Positions 16,971 through 25,926 are shown, numbered from the stretch's first letter. The stretch: DNA of 64,000 nt from Bacillaceae bacterium OF18-1A (GCA_027694045.1 JAQEWB010000001.1:806001-870000), one strand, 5' to 3'. Program-made: numbers and translations. The notes: generated from the letters alone by a model not told the origin.

Positions 16971-17837
16971 ATGGCTTTTTTGAGTAATATTGGTGGAGCA
17001 TTATTTTTAATTGCTATCATTCTTTTAATCTTATGTATTATTTCATTCTTTAAGAAAAATGGAAAAGCAAAACAATATGGTCGTCCTACTGTTATTCTTT
17101 TTATGATTTCAATTATCTTAGTAGCGACTGGTACAACAAAATCTGAACATCCAGTTATCGCATTTTTTGCAGTTTTAAGTTTTATACTATTTATCTTCTT
17201 CCTTGTGCTAGCCATTTTATCTGTAATTAAAAAAACAGGTGTTGCTAAAAAACAATTTATTATTACAGCTGTTTTATTTGTCGTTTTCGTTGTACTATCA
17301 GGTATTTCAGCTCCTGCTTCTGAAACAACAACAGCAACTAGTAAAAAAGTTGCATCTAACAATGAAGAACAAAAAGATAGCGAAAAGAAAAAAGAATTAG
17401 AAAAGAAAGAAGCGGACGAAAAAACTCGTAAGCAAGAAGAGGAAAAACGTCAAGCCGACGAACAGGCCCGTAAGCAAGAGGATGAGAAGCGCCAAGCTGA
17501 AGAACAAGCTCGTAAGCAACAAGAAGAACAGCAACGTCAGGCTGAAGAACAAGCTCGGAAACAACAAGAAGAGCAACAACGTCAGGCTGCGGAACAAGCT
17601 CGCAAGCAACAAGAAGAGCAACAACGTCAGGCTGCGGAACAAGCTCGCAAGCAACAAGAAGAGCAACAAAAGGCACAACAAGCTCAAACACAGCCAGCTG
17701 CTGGAAATACTAGTAATACATACTACAAAAATTGTACTGAAGTTAAAAATGCTGGAAAAGCTCCTTTATATAAAGATCAACCAGGATATAGCCGTAAACT
17801 AGATAGAGACGGCGATGGAGTTGCATGCGAAAGATAG
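16971..17837 (+). CDS. Membrane protein with repeat stalk and Excalibur domain
   Basis: A 288-aa protein. There are three hydrophobic helices in residues 1-115 (about 7-28, 42-62, 65-85, with a further one near 97-112). A highly charged Glu/Gln/Lys/Arg/Ala coiled-coil stalk follows (about 128-240). The C-terminal Excalibur domain (about 250-288) has the calcium-binding-like DRDGDGVACER and paired Cys (NCTEV, ACER). The stalk contains a 45-bp tandem repeat. Excalibur domains occur on cell-surface proteins, so the stalk and domain probably lie outside. A GGAGG precedes the ATG and an intrinsic terminator follows. Function unknown. Confidence 0.82.
   Translation: MAFLSNIGGALFLIAIILLILCIISFFKKNGKAKQYGRPTVILFMISIILVATGTTKSEHPVIAFFAVLSFILFIFFLVLAILSVIKKTGVAKKQFIITAVLFVVFVVLSGISAPASETTTATSKKVASNNEEQKDSEKKKELEKKEADEKTRKQEEEKRQADEQARKQEDEKRQAEEQARKQQEEQQRQAEEQARKQQEEQQRQAAEQARKQQEEQQRQAAEQARKQQEEQQKAQQAQTQPAAGNTSNTYYKNCTEVKNAGKAPLYKDQPGYSRKLDRDGDGVACER
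17499..17675 (+). repeat. 45-bp in-frame tandem repeat (3.9 copies)
   Basis: Units at 17499-17543, 17544-17588, 17589-17633 and 17634-17675 encode EEQARKQQEEQQRQA or AEQARKQQEEQQRQA. The last two units are nearly identical at the DNA level, indicating recent duplication. More degenerate units precede them. Confidence 0.9.
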
Positions 17838-17840
17838 TAA

Positions 17841-17868
17841 AAAAGAAGCCTATACGAGGCTTCTTTTT
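17841..17868 (+). terminator. Terminator of the Excalibur gene
   Basis: Stem AAAAGAAGCCT/AGGCTTCTTTT with a 5-base loop and T run, 3 bp after the stop. Confidence 0.9.
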
Positions 17869-17941
17869 TACTGTAATGTTTTACATTTTCTATTACTTAA
17901 AATAAATTTCGTTTGATTGTTTTCAAAAATGACACATAATA

Positions 17942-17984
17942 AGTGATTTATATCACCACACTCATTTTCATATATTGCTATTCT
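17942..17984 (+). promoter_or_regulatory. Fnr-type box and -10 of ric
   Basis: AGTGATTTATATCACC (17942-17957) matches the Fnr consensus TGTGA-N6-TCACA at 8 of 10 positions. Its centre (17949.5) is 41.5 bp upstream of the start predicted from the -10 TATTCT (17979-17984). This is the same geometry as at nirB, narG and moaA, though both elements are weaker. Confidence 0.65.
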
Positions 17985-18023
17985 TAGTTTAGTTATCACA
18001 TTAAACTTTATGGAGGCATTCAT

Positions 18024-18731
18024 ATGGAACATACATTTACTGAGACTTCTATTGTCGGTGAGATTGTCACACAATTTCCGAAAGCTAGTGATCTTTTTAA
18101 ATCATATAGAATAGATTTTTGTTGTGGTGGAAATAAACCACTTATTGATGCAATTAATGAAAGAAATTTATCTGCAACAGAGGTAATTACAGAGTTAAAT
18201 ACGCTTTATCATAAAACGAAACTATTAAACGAGTCTGAAATTGATTGGAAAAATGCATCTTATCGTGAATTGATTGATTATGTTATAAATAAGCATCATC
18301 GCTATTTAAATGAAGAATTACCACAGTTAAGTCCATATGTGACGAAAGTATTGCGCGTTCATGGGGCGAGTCAACCTCATTTAGCCCAAATCCATAAGCT
18401 ATTTCATGAACTAAAGATGGAGCTAGAGCAACATTTAATTAAAGAAGAAACAGAAGATTTCCCGTTAATTTTAGAATTCGAACAAAATCCAACTGATGAA
18501 AACTATGCAAAACTACGCAAAGTAGTAGATGAGTTGGAGAATGAACATAACCACGCTGGAAATATTATTAAAGAGCTTCGTAAAGTGACAAATGACTTCA
18601 CTCCACCAGAAGGTGCTTGTGGTACTTATCGACTTGTTTATCAGCGTCTTGAAGCTCTAGAATCTGATTTATTTGAGCATATTCATTTAGAAAATAACAT
18701 TTTATTCCCGCGTGCAATTACGAAAGCATAA
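18024..18731 (+). CDS. ric: Iron-sulfur cluster repair di-iron protein Ric (ScdA/YtfE)
   Basis: A 235-aa protein that repairs Fe-S clusters damaged by nitric oxide or peroxide. The N-terminal ScdA_N domain has DFCCGGNKPL near residue 32. The C-terminal hemerythrin-like domain supplies the di-iron ligands in HHRYLNEELP, HLIKEETEDFP, ENEHNHAG and HIHLENNILFPR. GGAGG precedes the ATG. A candidate Fnr box upstream and the position next to nirBD fit a role under nitrite-respiring, NO-producing conditions. Length is normal for the family. Confidence 0.95.
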   Translation: MEHTFTETSIVGEIVTQFPKASDLFKSYRIDFCCGGNKPLIDAINERNLSATEVITELNTLYHKTKLLNESEIDWKNASYRELIDYVINKHHRYLNEELPQLSPYVTKVLRVHGASQPHLAQIHKLFHELKMELEQHLIKEETEDFPLILEFEQNPTDENYAKLRKVVDELENEHNHAGNIIKELRKVTNDFTPPEGACGTYRLVYQRLEALESDLFEHIHLENNILFPRAITKA

Positions 18732-18739
18732 ATAAAGCG

Positions 18740-18776
18740 CAGGACATGAGTATATATGCTCATGTCCTGTTTTTTT
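18740..18776 (+). terminator. Terminator of ric
   Basis: Perfect 11-bp stem CAGGACATGAG/CTCATGTCCTG followed by seven T. Confidence 0.93.
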
Positions 18777-18779
18777 GTT

Positions 18780-18798
18780 GTGTGAAAACTATTCACAC
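18780..18798. promoter_or_regulatory. Palindrome upstream of nirB
   Basis: GTGTGAAAACTATTCACAC is a perfect-arm palindrome with TGTGA and TCACA spaced by 7 instead of 6. It could be a weaker second regulator site about 110 bp upstream of the nirB start. Confidence 0.35.
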
Positions 18799-18830
18799 TT
18801 CCCTCCCCACACAAATCCGAATTTTAACAA

Positions 18831-18893
18831 TTTGTGAATCATTATAAAGCTGTGATAAATGTCACATCTCCCCCTCTTTTCATTTTCTATAAT
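18831..18893 (+). promoter_or_regulatory. Fnr box, ResD-like site and -10 of the nir operon
   Basis: A perfect Fnr palindrome TGTGATAAATGTCACA (18851-18866) is centred 41.5 bp upstream of the start predicted from TATAAT (18888-18893), a class II Fnr activator layout. TTTGTGAAT (18831-18839), identical to the ResD consensus of B. subtilis, lies just upstream. Confidence 0.9.
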
Positions 18894-18941
18894 GGAAATA
18901 TAATTCTTTGTTCAACATTTCACATAAAAGGGGAAATGAAT

Positions 18942-21347
18942 ATGAAAAAACGTTTAGTTATGATCGGAAATGGTATGGCTGGAATACGCTGTATGGAAGA
19001 AATATTAAAACATGATAGTGGTTCATACGAGATTACTATTTTTGGAGATGAACCGCATCCAAACTACAATCGTATTATGCTCTCCCACGTTCTACAAGGT
19101 AAAACAAATATGGAAGATATCATTATGAATGAATATGGGTGGTACGAAGAAAATGGAATAACTTTATATACAAACGAAAAAGTACAAAGTATTGATCGAG
19201 AAGAAAAAGTCATTGTCACAGAAAGAAACCGTACTATTACATACGACAAACTCATTATCGCAACAGGATCTAGTGCTTTTATATTACCCGTTGAAGGTTC
19301 CGCACTTTCTGGTGTAACAGGATTTCGGACAATTGAAGATACACAGTTTATGATCAATACTGCTAAAGAAAAGAAAAAGGCTGTTGTCATTGGTGGTGGA
19401 TTACTTGGTTTAGAGGCCGCAAGAGGTCTTATTGACTTAGGGATGGACGTACATGTTGTTCATTTAATGCCAAACTTAATGGAGCAACAACTAGATACGA
19501 AAGCCGCTTCTCTATTACGCGAAGATTTAGAAGCGCAAGGCATGAAATTTCTAATGGAAAAGAAAACTGTAAAAATTCTTGGTACAGACCATGTTGAGGG
19601 CATTCAATTTGAAGATGGTGAAGTTATAGATTGTGATTTAATCGTAATGGCTGTCGGCATACGCCCAAATACCCAATTAGCAAAAGATGCTGGTTTAATT
19701 GTAAATCGCGGCATTGTAGTCAACGACTATATGCAAACAAATGATGAATCTATTTATGCAGTTGGAGAATGTGCAGAACATGGAGGCATTGCATATGGAC
19801 TTGTTGCACCTCTTTATGAACAAGGAGCAATATTAGCAAAACATATTACGAATTTACAAACTGATGGATATACAGGCAGTGTCGTCGGTACGCAATTAAA
19901 AGTTGCAGGCTGTGATTTATTCTCTGCTGGTCAAATTTATGAAGATGATCAAACGAAAGCAATATCAATCTTTGATGAATGTAAACGTTCCTATAAAAAA
20001 GTATTAATTCGTGACAATAAAGTCGTCGGTATCGTTTTATATGGTGATACAGCTGATGGTACACGCCTCTTTAGCATGTTAAAGAAAGAAGAAGATATAC
20101 AAGAATATACACCAGCTTCCCTTCTTCACAAAGCTGGTGAAGAAAGTGAACTCAACGTTGCTACTATGAGTGCAGATGACACAATTTGCGGATGTAATGG
20201 CGTTACGAAAGGCGCAATCGTTCATGCCATTTTAGAGCAAGAGTTAACTACTTTTGAAGAAGTTAAAGGATGCACGAAAGCCGCAGGATCTTGTGGTAAA
20301 TGTCGTCCGCTTGTGGAACAAGTTTTATCTCATACACTTGGAGATGCTTTTGATGCCTCAGCACAGTCTACCGGTATGTGTGGATGTACAACTTTATCAC
20401 GTGATGAAGTCGTAGCTGCGATTCATGAGAAAGGTTTAAAATCACCAAAAGAAGTACGAAATGTTCTTGGTTTTGCACATGAAGATGGCTGTTCGAAATG
20501 TCGACCGGCTTTAAACTACTATTTACGCATGGTGATCCCAGAAGAATATGAAGATGACAAAGCGTCCCGTTTCGTTAATGAAAGAATGAATGGTAATATC
20601 CAGCACGACGGTACATTCTCCGTTATTCCACGTATGTACGGAGGCGTTACAACAGCAGATGATTTAATGAAAATTGCTGAAGTTGCGAAAAAGTACGATG
20701 TCCCTCTTGTGAAAATTACAGGTGCGAGCCGCATCGGCTTATATGGAGTTAAAAAACAAGATTTACCTAACGTATGGGCTGACTTACATATGACTTCGGG
20801 ATATGCGTATTCAAAATCGCTTCGTAATGTAAAATCATGTGTTGGTTCTCGCTTCTGCCGTTTCGGTACGAAAGATTCATTAGGACTTGGTATATTACTT
20901 GAACAATCATTAGAAATGGTAGATACACCTCATAAAATGAAGATGGGTGTAACTGGCTGTCCACGTAACTGTGCGGAAGTACTGACGAAAGATTTTGGCG
21001 TTGTTTGTGTCGAAAATGGATACCAACTTTATATTGGTGGAAATGGTGGTACAGAAGTACGCGAAGCTGATTTTGTAATGATCGTCCCTACTGAAGACGA
21101 TGTCCTTCGTATCGCTACAGCTTACATGCAATATTATCGTGAAACTGGTATTTACGGAGAACGTACTGCCTACTGGACAGAACGATTAGGCTCCGATCAC
21201 ATAAAAGAAATACTGCAAGATACGAATATGGTCACTACTCTAAATGAACGTTTCCAAACAGCCCGTAGCACATATACAGAAGCATGGGGACAAGCACTAG
21301 AAACGAAATCATTAAAAGCGATGTATGAAGTAGAAACTGTAAAATAA
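18942..21347 (+). CDS. nirB: Nitrite reductase [NAD(P)H] large subunit
   Basis: An 801-aa siroheme enzyme reducing nitrite to ammonium in the cytosol. Order: FAD/NAD domain (GNGMAGIRCMEE near 8, VVIGGGLLGLEAARGL near 146), two BFD-like [2Fe-2S] segments (CGCNGVTKG near 419; CGCTTLSRDE near 483), then the sulfite/nitrite reductase half. The siroheme/[4Fe-4S] cysteines are in SCVGSRFC near 631 and GCPRNC near 670. I start at MKKRLVM, eight bases after AAAAGGGG; an in-frame reading up to 36 codons longer has no site. First gene of nirB-nirD-cobA/hemD-sirB-sirC, under the Fnr box. Confidence 0.97.
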   Translation: MKKRLVMIGNGMAGIRCMEEILKHDSGSYEITIFGDEPHPNYNRIMLSHVLQGKTNMEDIIMNEYGWYEENGITLYTNEKVQSIDREEKVIVTERNRTITYDKLIIATGSSAFILPVEGSALSGVTGFRTIEDTQFMINTAKEKKKAVVIGGGLLGLEAARGLIDLGMDVHVVHLMPNLMEQQLDTKAASLLREDLEAQGMKFLMEKKTVKILGTDHVEGIQFEDGEVIDCDLIVMAVGIRPNTQLAKDAGLIVNRGIVVNDYMQTNDESIYAVGECAEHGGIAYGLVAPLYEQGAILAKHITNLQTDGYTGSVVGTQLKVAGCDLFSAGQIYEDDQTKAISIFDECKRSYKKVLIRDNKVVGIVLYGDTADGTRLFSMLKKEEDIQEYTPASLLHKAGEESELNVATMSADDTICGCNGVTKGAIVHAILEQELTTFEEVKGCTKAAGSCGKCRPLVEQVLSHTLGDAFDASAQSTGMCGCTTLSRDEVVAAIHEKGLKSPKEVRNVLGFAHEDGCSKCRPALNYYLRMVIPEEYEDDKASRFVNERMNGNIQHDGTFSVIPRMYGGVTTADDLMKIAEVAKKYDVPLVKITGASRIGLYGVKKQDLPNVWADLHMTSGYAYSKSLRNVKSCVGSRFCRFGTKDSLGLGILLEQSLEMVDTPHKMKMGVTGCPRNCAEVLTKDFGVVCVENGYQLYIGGNGGTEVREADFVMIVPTEDDVLRIATAYMQYYRETGIYGERTAYWTERLGSDHIKEILQDTNMVTTLNERFQTARSTYTEAWGQALETKSLKAMYEVETVK

Positions 21348-21362
21348 GGAGCCGTGATTCAT

Positions 21363-21683
21363 ATGTTACAAGCGAAAGAAAAAATAAAAGTAATGCGTGC
21401 AGAAGACCTTCCTGTTCAAATTGGTAAAGAGGTGCAAATGAAAGGTATATCTATCGCCCTATTCCGCCTTTCAAATGGCGATATTCGAGCTGTAGAAAAT
21501 CGTTGCCCTCATAAAAACGGACCATTAGCCGAAGGAATTGTATCTGGTGAATTCGTCTTTTGTCCACTACATGATTGGAAGATTTCATTAGTAACAGGTG
21601 AAGTTCAAAAACCTGACGACGGTTGTATTCAAACATACGAAGTAGAAATTATTGATGGTGACATTTATATAAAGTTCAACTAA
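21363..21683 (+). CDS. nirD: Nitrite reductase [NAD(P)H] small subunit
   Basis: A 106-aa Rieske-like subunit of the assimilatory/ammonifying nitrite reductase. The [2Fe-2S] ligand pattern is intact: CPHKNG near 49 and CPLHDW near 68, unlike E. coli NirD which lacks it. The ATG is taken 11 bases after AAGGAG; a GTG three codons earlier sits too close to that site. The last three residues and stop codon appear to lie in a bcr1-type repeat whose ATAAA border is at 21669-21673. Confidence 0.95.
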   Translation: MLQAKEKIKVMRAEDLPVQIGKEVQMKGISIALFRLSNGDIRAVENRCPHKNGPLAEGIVSGEFVFCPLHDWKISLVTGEVQKPDDGCIQTYEVEIIDGDIYIKFN

Positions 21684-21776
21684 TCGGGCTTTTACGGGCA
21701 GTTAATCCCCACATAACTACTTTGCTTCCGCTGAATTTTGAGGTGGGGGTCTTACTGTCCGTTAAAGCGGGATAAA
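21669..21776 (+). repeat. bcr1-type repeat overlapping the nirD 3' end
   Basis: From AATCGGG through ACGGGCAGTT, CCGAATTTTGAGGTGGG-like and GCGGGATAAA this segment follows the right two-thirds of the bcr1 copy at 61711-61859. ATAAA pentamers flank it at 21669-21673 and 21772-21776. The left hairpin of the full element is missing. Confidence 0.7.
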
Positions 21777-21842
21777 CATGTAACTTACGAAAGGAAGCCT
21801 CCCCCTGGCTTCCTTTCGAATAAAAATAGACGAGGTGCGAAT

Positions 21843-23267
21843 ATGAACGGATACGTATATTTAGTAGGTGCAGGGCCAGGTGATGAAGGGCTTATTACAA
21901 AAAAAGCGATAGATTGTTTAAAGCGTGCAGATGTTGTCTTATATGACCGCTTATTGAACCCCGCCTTTCTTAGTTATACGAAAGAAACATGCGAACTTAT
22001 TTATTGTGGAAAAATGCCGAAGAATCATATTATGCGACAAGAAATGATTAACGCACATCTTCTTCAATTTGCGAAAGAAGGTAAAATCGTTGTCCGCTTA
22101 AAAGGCGGAGATCCATCTATTTTTGGTCGTGTTGGTGAAGAAGCAGAAACTTTAGCAGAAGCAAATATTCCATACGAAATTGTACCAGGTATTACGTCTA
22201 GCATCGCCGCTAGTATTTATGCAGGTATCCCCCTCACCCACCGTAACTACAGTAATAGCGTCACTTTATTAACTGGACATGCAAAAGGTCCTTTAACTGA
22301 TTATAGAAAATATAATTCATCCCACAATAGTGACACAATCGCCTACTACATGGGTATAAAAAACTTACCTACAATTTGTGAAAACTTACTACAAGCAGGA
22401 AAGAAAGAAGATACGCCGGTTGCAGTCATTGAATGGGGTACAACTGGAAAGCAGCGCGTCGTCACAGGGACACTAGCAACCATTGTTCATATCGTCAAAA
22501 ACGAAAGTATTTCTAATCCTTCTATGACAATCGTTGGCGATGTCGTTTCCTTACGTAAGCAAATCGCTTGGAAAGAAGATAAGCCATTGCATAGCAAAAA
22601 AGTTTTATTTACCTCTGCAACAAATAAAGACAGTTCAATAAAACAAATGTTACAAGCATATGGTGCAGAAATATATCAAATTCCAACTTTCAAAAAGAGA
22701 GAATACACATTAACCACTGAACAAATCAATGAGATTTTCAACGTGAACCGTCTTGTATTTTGTTCAGCTGAAAGTGTAGAAATTTTAATGCAGTCATGCG
22801 CTAAACATCATAAAGATATTCGTTCCTTACAAGCGGAACTACAGTATATGAACTCCTCCGTTCAAGAAAAGTTAATGCAATTTGGCTTATTAAGTAAACC
22901 TGCAGAATTTTCTTCTCATACAACGGTTTATTTAGGTCGAAATATTAACCGAGTTGCTTTTATTCAAGAAAAAATGGGTGCAGGTTCTTATATGATGACT
23001 CATGAATTTACAATTGATCATCGCTTTGATGAAATTCATTCACGTATGCTCTCTGAATTTTCATGGGATAGCATTGTATTTGAAGGACGCGCTTCAATTG
23101 ATACGTTTCTATCAGAAGTAAAACGCCTTGGTTTTAGCGATATTCTTACTCTTCCATTCTCGTATACCGATGTTCCAACTTTACACTATGCAAATAAAGT
23201 CGGGTTTCATAATGTAGATCATCAATTACAAAAATTTATTATGAAGAAGGATATGGTGGCACAATGA
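21843..23267 (+). CDS. cobA: Uroporphyrinogen-III C-methyltransferase fused to a uroporphyrinogen-III synthase domain
   Basis: A 474-aa protein. Residues 1-245 are SUMT, which methylates uroporphyrinogen III to precorrin-2 (VYLVGAGPGDEGLIT at the start, VVRLKGGDPSIFGR near 85, and GITSSIA). Residues about 255-474 resemble HemD (KKVLFTSATNKD, FCSAESVEILM), usually fused in bacilli. It supplies siroheme for NirB with the next two genes. The ATG follows GAGGTG; the apparent 35-codon extension crosses the bcr1 repeat and is not used. It overlaps sirB by 4 bp. Confidence 0.93.
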   Translation: MNGYVYLVGAGPGDEGLITKKAIDCLKRADVVLYDRLLNPAFLSYTKETCELIYCGKMPKNHIMRQEMINAHLLQFAKEGKIVVRLKGGDPSIFGRVGEEAETLAEANIPYEIVPGITSSIAASIYAGIPLTHRNYSNSVTLLTGHAKGPLTDYRKYNSSHNSDTIAYYMGIKNLPTICENLLQAGKKEDTPVAVIEWGTTGKQRVVTGTLATIVHIVKNESISNPSMTIVGDVVSLRKQIAWKEDKPLHSKKVLFTSATNKDSSIKQMLQAYGAEIYQIPTFKKREYTLTTEQINEIFNVNRLVFCSAESVEILMQSCAKHHKDIRSLQAELQYMNSSVQEKLMQFGLLSKPAEFSSHTTVYLGRNINRVAFIQEKMGAGSYMMTHEFTIDHRFDEIHSRMLSEFSWDSIVFEGRASIDTFLSEVKRLGFSDILTLPFSYTDVPTLHYANKVGFHNVDHQLQKFIMKKDMVAQ

Positions 23268-23974
23268 AAGGAATTGTATATGTTGGACACGGTAGCCGAC
23301 TACAAGAAGGTAACGAACAATTCATTCACTTTATTCAATCTGTTATGAAAGAACGTAACGAAAAGATTCAAAAAATAGCTTTTCTTGAACTAACAACACC
23401 TACCATTTCGGATGCAGTTACAGAAACGATACTAGAAGGCGCAACTGAAATAATAATTGTACCTGTTTTATTATTTGCGGCAGCTCACTATAAACGTGAT
23501 ATTCCTTTTGAAATAGAACAAATGCAAAAGAAATATCCACATATAACATTTTCAGTTACACCACCTTTTAGTACGCATCCACATATGGTTGAACTTGTAG
23601 TGAAAAGAATACGTGAAACTATGCCAAAGCAAAGTAGTAGTGTCTTACTCGTAGGACGAGGTAGCAGTGATCCGCAGCCTATACATGAGTTACAACAAAT
23701 CGGAGCAGCTGTCGAACGGAAGCTCGGCATGCCAGTATCGTGCTCCTTTTTAACGAAAGGAACTCCCTCTTTTACTACTGAGCTCAAGACTATAACATCG
23801 ACTGCATCCCATGTATACGTCATGCCATACCTTCTCTTTACCGGATTGTTGCTTCAAAAGATTAAGTTACATACACAAAAATATGCTTACATTACAACTT
23901 GTAACTGCCTTCAGTTTGATACATATATGAAATTAACATTATTAGAACGAATGGAGGAATGTGTGTATGTATGA
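23264..23974 (+). CDS. sirB: Sirohydrochlorin chelatase
   Basis: A 236-aa CbiX/SirB-type chelatase inserting Fe2+ into sirohydrochlorin. Metal-site motifs are YVGHGSR near residue 5 and the AAHYKRDIP segment near 72. The second half repeats the fold (LLVGRGSSDP near 128, corresponding to VGHGS, with Arg for His). Start overlaps the cobA stop (ATGA) and stop overlaps the sirC start, so the three siroheme genes are translationally coupled. Confidence 0.93.
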   Translation: MKGIVYVGHGSRLQEGNEQFIHFIQSVMKERNEKIQKIAFLELTTPTISDAVTETILEGATEIIIVPVLLFAAAHYKRDIPFEIEQMQKKYPHITFSVTPPFSTHPHMVELVVKRIRETMPKQSSSVLLVGRGSSDPQPIHELQQIGAAVERKLGMPVSCSFLTKGTPSFTTELKTITSTASHVYVMPYLLFTGLLLQKIKLHTQKYAYITTCNCLQFDTYMKLTLLERMEECVYV

Positions 23975-24440
23975 TATGTATCCTCTTATGTTTAATTTAA
24001 ATAAAAAAATGGTCGTTATAGTTGGTGGAGGTAAAATTGCATATCGAAAAGCGTCTGGATTAAAAGATACAGGCGCTTTTGTCACCGTTATTAGCCCAGA
24101 AATTTGCGAGGAAATGAAGGAACTCCCTTATATTACTTGGAAGCAAAAAACTTTTAGTAATGATGATATTACAGATGCTCACCTTATTTATGCAGCTACA
24201 AATCATCACGATGTAAATATGATGGTCAAACAATCCGCACATGATTTTCAATGGGTTAACGTTGTAAGTGATGGTACAGAATCATCATTTCACACACCTG
24301 GCTTTATAAGAAATAATGAATATGTTGTCACTATTTCAACTTCTGGTAAAGATCCATCGTTTACGAAGCGTTTGAAGCAAGAATTAACGTCTATACTTCC
24401 TAAACTTATAAAAAAGATTTCTCGTACACACAAATTGTAA
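23967..24440 (+). CDS. sirC: Precorrin-2 dehydrogenase
   Basis: A 157-aa NAD+-dependent dehydrogenase turning precorrin-2 into sirohydrochlorin, homologous to B. subtilis YlnF. The Rossmann motif is VIVGGGKIAYRKA near residue 16, followed by VTVISPEICEE and LIYAATNH. ATG 23967 lies nine bases after GGAGG; a GTG two codons earlier is too close. It is shorter than E. coli CysG because the methyltransferase domain is a separate gene. Last in the nir-sir operon, followed by a terminator. Confidence 0.92.
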   Translation: MYDMYPLMFNLNKKMVVIVGGGKIAYRKASGLKDTGAFVTVISPEICEEMKELPYITWKQKTFSNDDITDAHLIYAATNHHDVNMMVKQSAHDFQWVNVVSDGTESSFHTPGFIRNNEYVVTISTSGKDPSFTKRLKQELTSILPKLIKKISRTHKL

Positions 24441-24474
24441 ACTATTTCTTAGCTAAAATAGTAATTACCTTTGG

Positions 24475-24506
24475 ACAAACGTTTTTTAAGGACGTTTGTT
24501 CTTTTT
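24475..24506 (+). terminator. Terminator of the nir-sir operon
   Basis: Stem ACAAACGT/ACGTTTGT followed by a T-rich run, 35 bp after sirC. Confidence 0.8.
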
Positions 24507-24674
24507 GCTTTCGTTTCGTTTTTTAGGCTCAGACAAACAATTAGACAAGAATCTGTGAAGAAAAATAACGGCTGTAAACGATACCTAATATATGAAAGAC
24601 TGTTTTTTTCTCATATCGATAGAATCCCCTTCCATCATTCACCACCTCAAATCTATTCGTTTTTGCACGTATAT

Positions 24675-25592
24675 TCAAAACAAAATATATGACAAATAAA
24701 TAACGACAGTTACTGTAACAATGCTGAAAAGTGTTGAAAATAAAACGATTTGTGCATGTAGTTCAGGCTCTATTTCATACTCCATAGCAATGGTTGATGT
24801 ATTTCTTGAAGTAGGAAAAGAACTTGCAATAAATAATGATTGTGCAACAATACCATCAATATTTAGTAGGTAGATTATGGCAAGTGCTAATAATGGTCCC
24901 ATCAGTAACCTTCCAATTAAAGCCCATGTTATGACTCGATGGAAAAAATTAAGCTTAATGTTGGATAATTGAGCTCCTAGCAATATGAGTGCTATTGCAA
25001 CAAAACCATTCGCAAGCTGATTAAGAGGTAGAAAGATAGAATTAGGTAATTGAATTGTAAAAGATTGAAAGAGAATCCCTAATACGAGCGCATGAAATAC
25101 AGGCAGTCTTAGAAATGATTGAATAATACCCCCGATTGTTTTTGTTGCTGATAGTAAGTTATATATCCCATATGAATAAGTTAAAAGATTCTGGAAAATC
25201 ACAATGAAAATCTGAATGGAAATCCCCACTGGATTGTGACTGAAAATCAATTGACTTACGGGTAACCCATAATTACCAGAATTCATTAACGAAATGCTAT
25301 TTTTTAGAGCTGCACTTTCTCCTTTTTCTAACTTTAATATTTTTGAAATGAAATGACTTACTATGATCAGACTCAGACTATAAAGCATTAAATAATATAT
25401 TATTTGGAGCAATAAATCTATTTCTATACGAATGTCATATATATTCACAAATACAGCCGCTGGCATTAAGCAATAAGTAATAAGTGTAGATAGCTGCTTT
25501 AAGTTAAATTGAAACTTTCTTTGTAAGATTGCACCAATTAGCATCAATATTAATATTGGTAATATCACGTCTAATATAATAAAAACAAACAT
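24675..25592 (-). CDS. AEC-family transporter (auxin efflux carrier superfamily)
   Basis: A 305-aa membrane permease with about ten hydrophobic helices in two inverted halves. The signature NSGNYGLPVSQL near residue 105 is typical of AEC proteins, which export organic anions such as malate. There is a mirrored crossover region near 265 (SFPTSRNTS). I start at the second Met because GAGG lies six bases before it; a Met four codons upstream overlaps that site. It sits between the nir and narK units and faces away from nir. Substrate unknown. Confidence 0.85.
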   Translation of the reverse strand: MFVFIILDVILPILILMLIGAILQRKFQFNLKQLSTLITYCLMPAAVFVNIYDIRIEIDLLLQIIYYLMLYSLSLIIVSHFISKILKLEKGESAALKNSISLMNSGNYGLPVSQLIFSHNPVGISIQIFIVIFQNLLTYSYGIYNLLSATKTIGGIIQSFLRLPVFHALVLGILFQSFTIQLPNSIFLPLNQLANGFVAIALILLGAQLSNIKLNFFHRVITWALIGRLLMGPLLALAIIYLLNIDGIVAQSLFIASSFPTSRNTSTIAMEYEIEPELHAQIVLFSTLFSIVTVTVVIYLSYILF

Positions 25593-25926
25593 GTAAAACC
25601 TCATTCTAAATATATTTTAGTTGGATTAAACGCTTTACTAAATATGGACCACATTTAATTCATCGGAAAACATCCTTAATTCTCGATAATCAGAAAACTA
25701 AAAAGAACACTATGAAAATGCACATCAAAAACTCTTATTTCCCTCCCCTCTCTTTAACATATCAAATATAACCCATAAAGAAAATTATGGATTATTTATA
25801 CCAATTTATAATTTTATCTTATCAACCTAAACTGTATTCTTTAGTTTAAGTGTACTATTTCACAATGTCCATTAGCCTTACTAAAAGAACCGTCCCAAAA
25901 TACTTTAGGACGGTTCTTTTTCTTTA
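25593..25926. other. Intergenic region: AEC promoter side and narK terminator
   Basis: Apart from the terminator at 25883-25920 this holds AT-rich sequence upstream of the AEC gene. I could not place a confident promoter. Confidence 0.4.
25883..25920 (-). terminator. Terminator of the moaA-narK operon
   Basis: Perfect stem AAAAGAACCGTCC/GGACGGTTCTTTT with a 12-base loop, seven bp after narK. Confidence 0.92.

Noticed and set aside
17499..17675. Regular repeats that might suggest a CRISPR array
   Set aside because: Units are contiguous, in frame and without spacers; they encode a coiled coil.
17356..17691. Two long minus-strand frames opposite the Excalibur gene stalk
   Set aside because: They are the reverse of the Gln/Glu repeat; composition (Leu/Val-rich repeats) is a by-product and no ribosome site precedes them.
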